From assembly GCA_965227265.1 (NCBI GenBank), contig OZ245738.1, positions 682,001 through 746,000 on the forward strand: 64,000 bases of DNA, in the 5' to 3' direction. The stretch is from UBA2336 sp965227265 (GTDB lineage Bacteria > Bacteroidota > Bacteroidia > Cytophagales > Cyclobacteriaceae). Shown here one piece after another: positions 43,774 through 51,471 of the stretch. A program made the position numbers and the translations under genes. Below the pieces are notes generated by a model. The model did no database searches. It was not told where the DNA came from and saw only the letters and a list, made by a program, of their open reading frames with translations. The stretch's first letter is position 1; every line of letters starts with the position of its first letter.

Positions 43774-44172
43774 CATTTCAAAAAATCCTCATTCAATTTT
43801 ATCAAACACTAAAAATCGTACGAGGTACAATCAACTTCTCAACTCTCTACACCTGTAGATTTGATTAGTGTCGTTAATTTTGATAAAATTTGTTTGGGAC
43901 TAGACATTTGTACCTCCTTTCTGTTAGTGTAACATAAGCAAGGGCCTGTGTTCAAGTAACTTATGAATCATTAACCCCATGCTGGCAGCGTCCGCGGCCG
44001 AAATTCAAACACTGAAGAGTACGAAATGGTTTATTTTTTGAGAATTATTTTTAACGAATCCAAGCTATGCGCTCAGAATGCTATGTATTCGGAGGAACTC
44101 AAAATCTCAACAAAAGGAAATTGTGAAAATCAACTAATTATGCAGCCTGCAGCTCATAAACATGGTTTTGCT
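43744..44172. other. 429-base intergenic region with a small-transcript signature
   Basis: No long gene is present. It holds the minus-strand terminator (43742-43773), a 22-codon minus-strand ORF with a very strong ribosome-binding site (43839-43907; RBS at 43912-43922), and about 250 bases of otherwise featureless sequence up to the stop of the four-helix protein gene. No exact TAnnTTTG promoter was found on the minus strand here. Confidence 0.6.
43839..43907 (-). CDS. Candidate 22-residue peptide with perfect Shine-Dalgarno sequence
   Basis: The minus strand reads AGAAAGGAGGT (43912-43922), ACAA, then ATG and 22 codons (begins MSSPKQILSK, ends GVES) to TGA. Eleven bases match the complement of the ACCUCCUUUCU end of Bacteroidota 16S rRNA. 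Ribosomes of this phylum largely do not use SD pairing, so such a match is rare and, where known, marks special cases such as rpsU. An intrinsic terminator lies 66 bases downstream on the same strand. The peptide is amphipathic and basic, with no recognised family. Translation is unproved; a regulatory RNA or leader is the alternative. Confidence 0.4.
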   Translation of the reverse strand: MSSPKQILSKLTTLIKSTGVES

Positions 44173-44598
44173 TCATGCTTTTGAGATTATCTTTATTTTC
44201 TGAATTTCTTTAAACTGTCTTTCGACATCTTTCAATGCGGCATCCGGCAGGAAACTTAGAATTAGTGCTGTTTTATAATTTTTCAATGCTTCTTCTTCAA
44301 GTTGTTCGCAGGCATTGAACACACCACTCTCGGTGCTGAAGTTAAACATGTCCATAAATTTTGACCAAGTAATACTGATAAAACTATCACTGTTTTGCAT
44401 TGTAGGAACTCCGTAAGCCATTATCCAGCGTTTGAGATCAGCATTAAGCTGCTGTGCCTGGAAGGCATAGTTCATAAAAACAATTTTAAGGTGGATGTTT
44501 TTTACTTTTTCTGCTGCCGCTGTGTAACGTGCAGAACGTTTGCTGTTAATTTCAGTAAGCTTTGAAAATGCAAATGTAGCCTTTGTAATATCTTCCAT
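44173..44598 (-). CDS. Four-helix-bundle protein (possible DUF2383/PA2169-like)
   Basis: A 141-residue all-helical soluble protein. Helical periodicity and the features KLTEINSKRSARYTAAAEK, QAQQLNADLKRW, and EQLEEEALKNYKTAL resemble the ferritin-like DUF2383/PA2169 group, often stress-linked and encoded near envelope genes, although a conserved metal-binding E-E-H set is not obvious. A strong start codon context is lacking. Neighbours are unrelated; the small ORF lies 266 bases downstream on the same strand. Confidence 0.5.
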   Translation of the reverse strand: MEDITKATFAFSKLTEINSKRSARYTAAAEKVKNIHLKIVFMNYAFQAQQLNADLKRWIMAYGVPTMQNSDSFISITWSKFMDMFNFSTESGVFNACEQLEEEALKNYKTALILSFLPDAALKDVERQFKEIQKIKIISKA

Positions 44599-44836
44599 AA
44601 TCCCCTCGGTTTGACATGGAGATTGAGAAATCTATGCCATGAACGCTAACTTGCAAAACCGGTTACAGACCATTATACAAGGTTTTTCTATGTAGATATA
44701 TTTCCACATGAGAAATAACTAAGCAATCAATTTACACAGTTAAACTGCTTCTGAAGTAGTTAAGCAGTCGAAATTGACCCCTTTTTAACCATGAATTTTC
44801 TCGTACTTCGGTAAACTTTTAAAACCAAAACGCATT

Positions 44837-45469
44837 ATGAAAACACCCATTGTCACATTGATTTTTTGTTTGCTTACAAGTGCTGTAATGGCTCAAACTA
44901 CTCAAGGCACTATTTCCCTGGGCGGGTCAATAGGAGTTTCAAACAGTAGTCAGGAAGATGAAGATGAATTTGGCGAAGGTGAGTCTAAAAGCTCCACTCT
45001 TATTTTCTCACCAGACATCGGTTATTTTTTAGCGGATGGAATGGAACTTGGGCTTGATATTTCATTCTCAACCCGTAAAAGTAAATTTGTTCCTGACGAT
45101 GGTGACACGCAGGATGGTACCACTTTTAACAACACAGCGCTGGGCCCATATTTTAAATACTATATGTTTACCTCGAATGAAGATTTTGCTTTTACACTCA
45201 ACGCATCTTTATTATTTGGCTTTTCAAAAATTTCAGCGCCTGAGGGAGACGATTTAAAAGGAAAAAACGTTCAGTTTACAATCTCCCCAGGATTCACATA
45301 TTTCTTTACTGACAAGATCGGTCTTGACTTTGAATTACAGGGAATTGGGTATCGTAAAGCAGATCCAAACACTGACTCAGACGTAGAAAATGATAAAACA
45401 TCAACCTTCATTTTTGGAGTTTCTTCTTTCAGTCCTTCATTAGGCTTTAAATATTATTTCGGTCGCTAA
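44837..45469 (+). CDS. Outer membrane beta-barrel protein
   Basis: A 210-residue protein with a signal peptide (cleavage near VMAQ, residue 20) followed by an acidic loop (SSQEDEDEFGEGESKSS) and eight or so amphipathic strands ending in the C-terminal aromatic pattern LGFKYYFGR typical of outer-membrane barrels. It resembles the OmpA-like beta-barrel/porin families of Bacteroidota. Asp/Glu-rich periplasmic or surface loops may bind cations. It ends with a strong terminator. Confidence 0.8.
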   Translation: MKTPIVTLIFCLLTSAVMAQTTQGTISLGGSIGVSNSSQEDEDEFGEGESKSSTLIFSPDIGYFLADGMELGLDISFSTRKSKFVPDDGDTQDGTTFNNTALGPYFKYYMFTSNEDFAFTLNASLLFGFSKISAPEGDDLKGKNVQFTISPGFTYFFTDKIGLDFELQGIGYRKADPNTDSDVENDKTSTFIFGVSSFSPSLGFKYYFGR

Positions 45470-45491
45470 CTTTCTGACCTATTACAATATT

Positions 45492-45520
45492 AAAACTCCC
45501 TGACCTGTCAGGGAGTTTTT
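45492..45520. terminator. Bidirectional intrinsic terminator after the barrel gene
   Basis: Arms AAAACTCCCTGAC (45492-45504) and GTCAGGGAGTTTT (45507-45519) followed by a further T. The stop codon of the convergent small membrane protein gene (45519-45521) is inside the T-tract side. Confidence 0.92.
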
Positions 45521-45719
45521 ATTTTAAGCCAATCATTCTGAAGGGAAGCATTAGGATGGCTCCTATAAATTTGATCACTGCTTCAATCGTAAATCCTACG
45601 ATCCTGAAGGGAATAAGAATCAGCCAGATAAGTGGAAAAAGCACAAGCATAATGATCGCTAATGGCCAGCATATCATCAGCAGTATGCACCAAAGAATTA
45701 ATCCAATAAATACTCTCAT
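45519..45719 (-). CDS. Small hydrophobic membrane protein
   Basis: A 66-residue protein that is almost entirely hydrophobic: two or three membrane segments (about residues 3-18, 19-36 and 44-60) separated by prolines (CWPLAIIMLVLFPLIWLI). No signal peptide cleavage site. Family unknown to me; small conserved membrane proteins of this kind occur in Bacteroidota. It converges on the barrel gene and has no evident promoter. The 250 bases before it hold only a short GTTTGAT/ATCAAAC hairpin (45792-45807). Confidence 0.6.
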   Translation of the reverse strand: MRVFIGLILWCILLMICWPLAIIMLVLFPLIWLILIPFRIVGFTIEAVIKFIGAILMLPFRMIGLK

Positions 45720-45969
45720 GCTCTGACTTGTGGCAAAACATTAACCACTTTGAAGAATGCGAAATGGACAAAAAATTTAGAGTTTTTTAAAGTTTGATTG
45801 ATCAAACCTGAACACTTGACTGACCAAAAGTGTACACAAGAGATACCATTTTCAGGTACCACAATTGTAGAGAGAACTCTACTGCTCAGTTGAAATTTTG
45901 AGCTATTAAGCGGATTTCCATGCGGACTAATTATTGATATACCACTAACAACCAAATTTTACATGATTT

Positions 45970-46656
45970 ATGAAAAAACAAATTTTTAAAGTTTCGCTTC
46001 TTGCATTTTTCGCAGCTGTGATGTCAATAAGCTCATACGGACAATCCGATCGTGTATGGAGTACTGGTCCGGAACTAGGAGCATCATTTTCCAAGCATGG
46101 CATGGATGCAGATGATTCTGATTATAAATTAGGACTCGTTGCAGGCGGGTTTGTAACGTATAGTATAAAAAATACCTATGCCTTTACGGCAAAAATCTTG
46201 TTTTCGCAGAAAGGTGCGCAAGATGAGTTTGATGGCCCAGGTGATGACATTACAATAAAAGAACAGTTGAATTATGTTGAAATTCCTGTTTTAGCGAGAT
46301 TGTTTTTTAATCGTGAAGGAAATGTTCGTCCAAACGTTTTTGTTGGTCCCTCTTTTGGATTTCTAACAGGTGCTAAGCTTAAAGTTGGCGATGATGACTA
46401 TGAAAACTTTGAAGATGTGGAAGGTAGTGAGCTTATATACGGTGACATTGACAGTTATAAAGATGTTTACAACGGATTTGATTTTGGAATGAGTGCAGGG
46501 TTAGGACTTAATATTCGCGTTGCGGAAGAAATGTATCTTATTGTTGATGCGCGCTACACCTATGGCTTTACAAATATTGCTAAAGAAGGTGATGATAAAA
46601 TTAACAACCAACCTATTGCAATAACCGCAGGATTATCATTTGGTATCGGGAACTAA
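45970..46656 (+). CDS. Porin-family outer membrane beta-barrel protein
   Basis: A 228-residue protein with signal peptide (cleavage near SYGQ, residue 25) and a PorT/OmpA-like beta-barrel: TGPELGASFSKHG, YSIKNTYAFTAKILFSQKG, NYVEIPVLARLFFN, PNVFVGPSFGFLTGAK and DARYTYGFTNIA are the alternating strands typical of the Bacteroidota 'outer membrane beta-barrel' (PF13568-like) family. Probable role is structural or in substrate uptake. It has a strong terminator of its own. Confidence 0.85.
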   Translation: MKKQIFKVSLLAFFAAVMSISSYGQSDRVWSTGPELGASFSKHGMDADDSDYKLGLVAGGFVTYSIKNTYAFTAKILFSQKGAQDEFDGPGDDITIKEQLNYVEIPVLARLFFNREGNVRPNVFVGPSFGFLTGAKLKVGDDDYENFEDVEGSELIYGDIDSYKDVYNGFDFGMSAGLGLNIRVAEEMYLIVDARYTYGFTNIAKEGDDKINNQPIAITAGLSFGIGN

Positions 46657-46672
46657 TCTCGGATTGGATTTA

Positions 46673-46702
46673 AAAAAAGTCCCGCCCGTGCGGGACTTTT
46701 TT
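46673..46702. terminator. Bidirectional intrinsic terminator
   Basis: Arms AAAAAAGTCCCGC (46673-46685) and GCGGGACTTTTTT (46690-46702) around CCGT. It serves the barrel gene and, in the opposite sense, the SPFH gene whose stop is at 46725. Confidence 0.95.
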
Positions 46703-46724
46703 GTTTATGACCTTACTATTTCTT

Positions 46725-47984
46725 TTAAGGATTTGTAGTAGGCCTCATATCAAGCGCAAAATCACGGGCAGTTTTCGCAGTCATAATATCCATGAAGTTC
46801 AAGGCTCCATTAGAACCTGTAGCTCCACCCGTTTGAATCTGCGGAACAATGGCACCCTGATACTTGCTAAATGCATCGGCCCAAACTTTCTGTACTTCAA
46901 TCTGAGCGTTCAGCTTCATCTCCAGGGCACCGTCAGCTTTCATAATCTTCATACGGGCATAGGCTTGCGCATCAGCCATCTCTTTGATCTTTTTAGCTTC
47001 CAGGATTGAACCTTCATAGGCAATCTTTTGCTGAAGCCTGTCCTGCTCGGCTACCTTAACTTTCGTTTCAGCTTCAACGACCTGACGGGTTTGTTCCTGC
47101 TTTTGCTGATATTCAATTTCAACAAGTGCCTGTTCACCTTTCGCTTTGGCGGTTAACGTTTGCTGTTGAGCCGTCATAAGCTCTTGTTTAGAGATGGCGG
47201 ATTTAGTAGCGGCATCAATAATCTTGGTCAGTTTCTGGTCAACTTTATCTTCATAATCAACATCAGTAATCGCAGCATCGGCTACTGTAATGCCGTATTC
47301 TTTTATCGATGATAATTTACGTTTAGGAGCAGCGGTCTTCTTGTCATACTGAATTTCAGTTTGATAGATTCTCTTCTTCTCCTGTTCCAATGAATCATAC
47401 ACAATGTTCTCTTCTGTCTTCAGTAAGTACACACCGTCTTTCAACTGATCCATAAAATCCTGCGCCATCTGTGCCCGGCCACCACCGTAGTGCTTTTCAC
47501 TACTCATTAATTGAGCAGATGACTGCAAACATTCTTTGGTGTAAGGAGCCAAGCGCTTAACAACTAGTGATTGAGGTGTACGGTGTGTGTTATGAATCAG
47601 TACCATTTCCTTTTCATCTGAAGGAAGAATGAACTGCGTAATGCCTTTTACGTTCGCAGTTGTAGCGTCACTGAAACGGATCATAATCTGACCTACTTCA
47701 ATACCATTATCCTCAATGTTTAACTCAGCTGATTCTTGTTGATACGTTACTGAGATCTGGTTTGGCCATTCCTTTTCTTTAGCAAAGAAACCTGCGTAAA
47801 ATATTCCGGGTGCAAACTGTACGATCTGTTCACCGTTAGTCCGTTCTACCACAGTCCGGTTTCCTGCATCATTCCAGGAGAAAGGGTTGACGATAAGAAA
47901 AAATACAAAAGCAATGACGAACATCACTCCTGCAAAGATTTTCTTTCGATTAAAACGATTCGAAAAAGATTGATTGTTTTCCAT
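46725..47984 (-). CDS. SPFH/prohibitin-like membrane protein
   Basis: A 419-residue protein with one N-terminal membrane helix (about residues 14-36, FAGVMFVIAFVFFLIVNPF), a beta-rich SPFH/Band-7 domain (about 40-220) and a long helical, Gln/Glu/Lys-rich coiled coil (about 235-375) as in flotillin and prohibitin homologues. Such proteins form large rings that organise membranes or shield proteases. A 42-residue membrane microprotein is encoded 18 bases upstream on the same strand, perhaps as a partner. Confidence 0.75.
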   Translation of the reverse strand: MENNQSFSNRFNRKKIFAGVMFVIAFVFFLIVNPFSWNDAGNRTVVERTNGEQIVQFAPGIFYAGFFAKEKEWPNQISVTYQQESAELNIEDNGIEVGQIMIRFSDATTANVKGITQFILPSDEKEMVLIHNTHRTPQSLVVKRLAPYTKECLQSSAQLMSSEKHYGGGRAQMAQDFMDQLKDGVYLLKTEENIVYDSLEQEKKRIYQTEIQYDKKTAAPKRKLSSIKEYGITVADAAITDVDYEDKVDQKLTKIIDAATKSAISKQELMTAQQQTLTAKAKGEQALVEIEYQQKQEQTRQVVEAETKVKVAEQDRLQQKIAYEGSILEAKKIKEMADAQAYARMKIMKADGALEMKLNAQIEVQKVWADAFSKYQGAIVPQIQTGGATGSNGALNFMDIMTAKTARDFALDMRPTTNP

Positions 47985-48002
47985 AGTTAAATTTTTGGGG
48001 TT

Positions 48003-48131
48003 TTAATTGTTTGGGTTAGGGTTGTTGTTTTTTTCTCTGTTTGAGAAATAGTCGGTCAACAGCAGCACTACTACGTAGGCTACAATGCCGAACACAGTCA
48101 GGAACCCGACTGCAATCGCTAATCTGATCAT
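48003..48131 (-). CDS. 42-residue single-pass membrane microprotein upstream of the SPFH gene
   Basis: ATG at 48129-48131, 42 codons and TAA at 48003-48005. The product begins MIRLAIAVGFLTV, has one hydrophobic helix (about residues 3-26), then a short Asp/Arg-containing tail ending NNNPNPNN. The stop lies 18 bases before the SPFH start, so the two are probably cotranscribed. It is too short for standard gene calling. Family unknown; SPFH proteins (HflK/C, YqiK) often work with small membrane proteins, which makes it a plausible partner. Confidence 0.6.
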   Translation of the reverse strand: MIRLAIAVGFLTVFGIVAYVVVLLLTDYFSNREKNNNPNPNN

Positions 48132-48345
48132 ACTTGTTTAGTTTGTTGTTTAATGTGAAAAATTTTTAGAAAGCCTGGGAGCTTCTTTTTAAAAGGACAA
48201 CGGATGCTGTTGTATCACATGAGAGTATTAGATTTTTGCACATCTATCGTCCAGTTTCTGCGAAGGAAACCAACAAATAAATAATTTTTTTTCGCAACTT
48301 TTTTTGATTGAATACAGCTCAAATAAGCCTACTTCCAATCATTTG

Positions 48346-48687
48346 CTACGATGTTGCAACTTTAAATTTTGTCGGGTGACTGAGTTTGTAATCCTTTTTT
48401 TGGTGATCAATTTTGTAATGTTTGTTCACATAGCCTTTAGTATATTCTTTGATGCGTGCTTCAAATTCAAGTGTCGTTCCTTCTTTAATTCCAGTTGATT
48501 CGAAACCTTTTGTAAGGTTAAGCCAGATATGATCCGTAACAACAACACCGCTTTCCAAATCAACAATGTTCTTTAGCAAAATAGTCTCCTGGCTATAACC
48601 GTTGAAACCTGCTTTGCGACCAATGCGTACGAAGAGGCCTCTGAATTTTTTTCGACTTTCAGCTTCTTTTTTTAATCCGAGCCGCAT
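48346..48687 (-). CDS. Conserved-looking hypothetical protein
   Basis: A 113-residue basic soluble protein with no signal or membrane segment. The pattern of strands (GLFVRIGRKAG, ETILLKNIVDLESGVVVTDHIWLNLTKG, GTTLEFEARIKEYTKG) suggests a small beta-barrel, possibly an OB- or SH3-like nucleic-acid-binding fold, but I do not recognise the family. It starts 2 bases after the stop of the sugar dehydrogenase gene, so it is the second gene of that unit. The 214 bases from 48132 to 48345 hold no recognised feature apart from T-rich stretches. Confidence 0.6.
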   Translation of the reverse strand: MRLGLKKEAESRKKFRGLFVRIGRKAGFNGYSQETILLKNIVDLESGVVVTDHIWLNLTKGFESTGIKEGTTLEFEARIKEYTKGYVNKHYKIDHQKKDYKLSHPTKFKVATS

Positions 48688-48689
48688 GA

Positions 48690-49871
48690 CTATTGATTAG
48701 AAAGTTTATAAATCTTTCCATCGAACGAACAGATGTAAAGCTCATTTTTTGGATCAACTCCAAACGAAGAAATGTTGAGATTGCTTTCGACTAATGTGGT
48801 GTTAATTGGATTTAGGGACCTTGTATCCAATGCCCAAATCTTTCCGCTTCCGTAATCGGAATAAATGTATTTTCCTTTGAGTTCAGGCAGGGAAGACCCA
48901 CGGTACACAAATCCACCGGTAATGGAAACACCTTCCTTGCGTGGATATTCCCAAACGGGAAACTTTAGCCCCTGTTGATTACAATTCTGCTTTGGTTCAA
49001 AGCAATGTTTACCTTCCATCGTGTTCCAGCCATAGTTTCCACCTTTCTCAATTATGTCGATTTCTTCGTAAGCATTCTGCCCAACATCACCTGTCCATAA
49101 TTTTTTAGTAACTGCGTCAAAGCTTAGGCGCCATGGATTCCGCAACCCGTATGCATAAATTTCTTCTTTATATCCAGACTTGTTTCCAGCAAATGGATTG
49201 TCGGTTGGAATAGAATATTTTTTTTCTTCTTGCTGTTTATCGACATCAATTCTTAAAATTTTACCAAGCAAGGTTTTGAGATTTTGACCATTGCCTTGCG
49301 GATCGCCACCAGAACCACCATCACCCGCAGCAATATACAAGTATCCATCAGGTCCGAACGAAACCTGGCCACCATTGTGATTGCTGTACGGCTGGCTGAA
49401 TGATAGCAGAACTGTTTCGCTCGCAGGATCTGCAACATCCGGATTGTTAACCGAAACTTTAAAGCGTGAGATTACGGTTCGATCTGGTTTGTTGGCAGTA
49501 TAGTTAACGTAAAAATATCCGTTTGTTTTGTATTGCGGATGAAATGCTAGTCCTAACAAACCCTCTTCGTTTCCACTGTCTTCAACCTTACTTCGAATGT
49601 CCAGAAAAGTTTTCTTAGAAGAAGTGGATGCTTCATTTTTAAAAACTGAGATCAGACCTTCTTGCTCAACAACAAATAACCGGTTGGAATTATCATTGGC
49701 ATGCTGAAGATCAACCGGGCGATTAAACGAAAGCTTTGAGAAAGCAACATTTACTGTATAACCAACTACAACGGATTCAAATTTTGAGTTGCCGTTCGAC
49801 TGAATGCAGGATTGAGTAGAAGTTAGCCCAAGCATCCCTGCAAGTAAAACCGCTTTTTTGAGATTGATCAT
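48690..49871 (-). CDS. PQQ-dependent sugar dehydrogenase-like beta-propeller protein
   Basis: A 393-residue secreted protein with an N-terminal signal (a Cys at residue 22 in SCIQS may make it a lipoprotein, but the lipobox is poor). The body is a six-bladed propeller of the GSDH family: RLFVVEQEGLISVF, EEGLLGLAFHPQYKTNGYFYVNYT, YSNHNGGQVSFGPDGYLYIAAGDGG and GDVGQNAYEEIDII are its blocks. Homologues oxidise aldoses with PQQ; many Bacteroidota members are of unproved activity. A basic hypothetical protein follows. Confidence 0.88.
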   Translation of the reverse strand: MINLKKAVLLAGMLGLTSTQSCIQSNGNSKFESVVVGYTVNVAFSKLSFNRPVDLQHANDNSNRLFVVEQEGLISVFKNEASTSSKKTFLDIRSKVEDSGNEEGLLGLAFHPQYKTNGYFYVNYTANKPDRTVISRFKVSVNNPDVADPASETVLLSFSQPYSNHNGGQVSFGPDGYLYIAAGDGGSGGDPQGNGQNLKTLLGKILRIDVDKQQEEKKYSIPTDNPFAGNKSGYKEEIYAYGLRNPWRLSFDAVTKKLWTGDVGQNAYEEIDIIEKGGNYGWNTMEGKHCFEPKQNCNQQGLKFPVWEYPRKEGVSITGGFVYRGSSLPELKGKYIYSDYGSGKIWALDTRSLNPINTTLVESNLNISSFGVDPKNELYICSFDGKIYKLSNQ

Positions 49872-49931
49872 AGTAAATGATTGAATGGTAAAAATAACAG
49901 TTCTTAGTATCTTTCTGTAAATCTACATCAC

Positions 49932-50215
49932 ATGAAAAATTTCATCCTGTCGTTTTTGATGCTGTTGGTGTTTACCGGTGTTTCAGCACAGCACGCAAAG
50001 TTATCCGGACTTTTTAGTTGAATTAGAAACTGCTGTAAAGTGGGAAGCGGTAGATCCACAATGGCAAAAGAATTAATTGGACTAATGAAGTTAGAATTGC
50101 TGACACTCCGGTAAAACTGGGAAGATTGCTTGCTGAATTTGAGACCTATGTAACCTGGGCGGAAACCTGGAGGAAGCGGAGAGAGGGTTGGGTCAAAGAA
50201 GCTGCTTCGATCTAA
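49932..50215 (+). pseudogene. Doubly frameshifted secreted Trp-rich protein gene
   Basis: From the ATG at 49932 a clear signal peptide (MKNFILSFLMLLVFTGVSAQ) is read, then the frame stops at 50019. Sense continues in the +1 frame from about 50002 (YPDFLVELETAVKWEAVDP) to 50074 and in a third frame from 50069 to TAA at 50213 (RINWTNEVRIADTPVK ... WRKRREGWVKEAASI). Joined, the product is about 93 residues and contains two related blocks of the form L-x-E-x-E-x-x-V-x-W-(x)n-W-x-x-x-R-x-x-W. Codon use keeps protein-like sense in all three parts, so it looks like a recently broken gene or assembly errors in base runs. Confidence 0.7.
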
Positions 50216-50235
50216 GTATCATCTTACCCGTAAAA

Positions 50236-50261
50236 AAAATCGCGACCTAAGTCGCGATTTT
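50236..50261. terminator. Bidirectional intrinsic terminator
   Basis: Arms AAAATCGCGAC (50236-50246) and GTCGCGATTTT (50251-50261) around CTAA, between the broken gene (plus) and pdhB (minus). Confidence 0.92.
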
Positions 50262-50284
50262 AATATGTGCAATAATTTTATTTT

Positions 50285-51265
50285 TTAATCACGATACAGT
50301 ACTGCTTTAATTGCCTTAACAGTTTTCTCCACGTTTGGCAGAATCGCCTGGATCAATGTTGGGGCATAGGGCAGGGGAACGTCTGCATTGGTAATACGGT
50401 GGATGGGTGCATCTAAGTAATCAAATGCATGTTTCTGTACATGGTATGTAATTTCGGTTGAGATAGAAGCCAATGGCCATGCTTCTTCTACGATCACTAA
50501 TCTATTAGTTTTCTTAACCGATTCAACTACAGTTGCGTAGTCAATTGGACGAACACTTCTCAAGTCGATTACCTCGCATGATATATTGTCTTTCTCCAAT
50601 TCAGCAGCAGCGGCTAAAGCTACTTTCATAATCTTGCCAAAAGAAACAATCGTGACATCTGTTCCAGCACGTTTTATATCAGCAACCCCAATCGGAATCA
50701 GGTATTCTTCCAACGGAACTTCACCTTTTTCACCATACATCACTTCACTTTCCATAAAGATCACCGGATCATTATCGCGAATAGAGGTTTTTAAAAGCCC
50801 TTTGGCATCATAAGGATTCGAAGGAACAACTACTTTTAAACCTGGAGTATTTGCAAACCAATTCTCAAAGTTCTGTGAGTGCTGTGCACCTAGCTGGCCA
50901 GCATTTCCGGTAGGGCCACGGAATACCATCGGTACGCCATATTGTCCGGCCGACATCGACAGCATTTTAGCTGCCGAATTGATTATCGGATCGATCGCTA
51001 CAAGCGAGAAATTAAACGTCATAAATTCAATAATCGGGCGTAAACCGTTCATGGCAGCGCCTACGCCAATGCCTGCAAAGCCCAATTCGGCAATAGGTGT
51101 ATCGATTACCCGTTCAGGTCCAAACTCCTCCAGCATGCCCTGGCTGACCTTGTAGGCACCGTTATATTCGGCAACCTCTTCGCCCATTAGGAATACTTTC
51201 GGATCTCTGCGCATTTCTTCGACCATGGCTTCGCGAAGGGCTTCTCTGAACTGGATTTCTCTCAT
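50285..51265 (-). CDS. pdhB: Pyruvate dehydrogenase E1 component, beta subunit
   Basis: A 326-residue transketolase-like subunit that, with the alpha subunit, decarboxylates pyruvate using thiamine diphosphate. Blocks include FREALREAMVEEM, VFLMGEEVAEYNGAYKVSQG, DTPIAELGFAGIGVGAAM and TFNFSLVAIDPIINSAAK, then the C-terminal domain with PTLIQAILPNVEKTVKAIK. The absence of an adjacent alpha-subunit gene is usual where pdhA is elsewhere. It could instead be a beta subunit of another 2-oxoacid dehydrogenase, but the motifs fit PDH best. Confidence 0.92.
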   Translation of the reverse strand: MREIQFREALREAMVEEMRRDPKVFLMGEEVAEYNGAYKVSQGMLEEFGPERVIDTPIAELGFAGIGVGAAMNGLRPIIEFMTFNFSLVAIDPIINSAAKMLSMSAGQYGVPMVFRGPTGNAGQLGAQHSQNFENWFANTPGLKVVVPSNPYDAKGLLKTSIRDNDPVIFMESEVMYGEKGEVPLEEYLIPIGVADIKRAGTDVTIVSFGKIMKVALAAAAELEKDNISCEVIDLRSVRPIDYATVVESVKKTNRLVIVEEAWPLASISTEITYHVQKHAFDYLDAPIHRITNADVPLPYAPTLIQAILPNVEKTVKAIKAVLYRD

Positions 51266-51300
51266 AAGTATAAAATATGTGCCCGGTTTAATGAAGGAGG

Positions 51301-51348
51301 GCCTGTCTGCCGTTTTAGGCAGGCGTAAAAATAACGCCTGTTAGGCGA
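51301..51348. repeat. Two adjacent hairpins before pdhB
   Basis: GTCTGCC pairs with GGCAGGC across GTTTTA (within 51305-51323, one mismatch) and CGCCT pairs with AGGCG across GTT (51334-51348). The first resembles the GCCTGCC/GGCAGGC dispersed repeat of several Bacteroidota. Lying 36 bases upstream of pdhB on the minus strand, they could also form structure in the pdhB leader. Confidence 0.5.
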
Positions 51349-51419
51349 TTGACAAAATAAAATAATTGTGGTCCGTGTCGACACAGATCATGGTAATAGG
51401 GGTGGAGGCAAGACAAATA

Positions 51420-51451
51420 AAAAAGCCCTGACGCTACCGTCAGGGCTTTTT
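51420..51451. terminator. Bidirectional intrinsic terminator downstream of the OmpA/TPR gene
   Basis: Arms AAAAAGCCCTGACG (51420-51433) and CGTCAGGGCTTTTT (51438-51451) around CTAC. It lies 20 bases after the stop of the minus-strand OmpA/TPR gene. Confidence 0.95.
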
Positions 51452-51471
51452 GTATCCAATGATTGTTCGAA

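Noticed and set aside
43979..44041. 20-codon plus-strand ORF in the 429-base gap
   Set aside because: No ribosome-binding site, promoter or terminator; expected by chance.
44142..44180. 12-codon minus-strand ORF overlapping the stop of the four-helix protein gene
   Set aside because: Only ATGA overlap supports it; there is no conserved feature and it is too short to judge.
44744..44768. Inverted repeat ACTGCTT/AAGCAGT before the barrel gene as an operator
   Set aside because: Arms are only 7 bases with an 11-base loop in AT-rich DNA; chance is likely.
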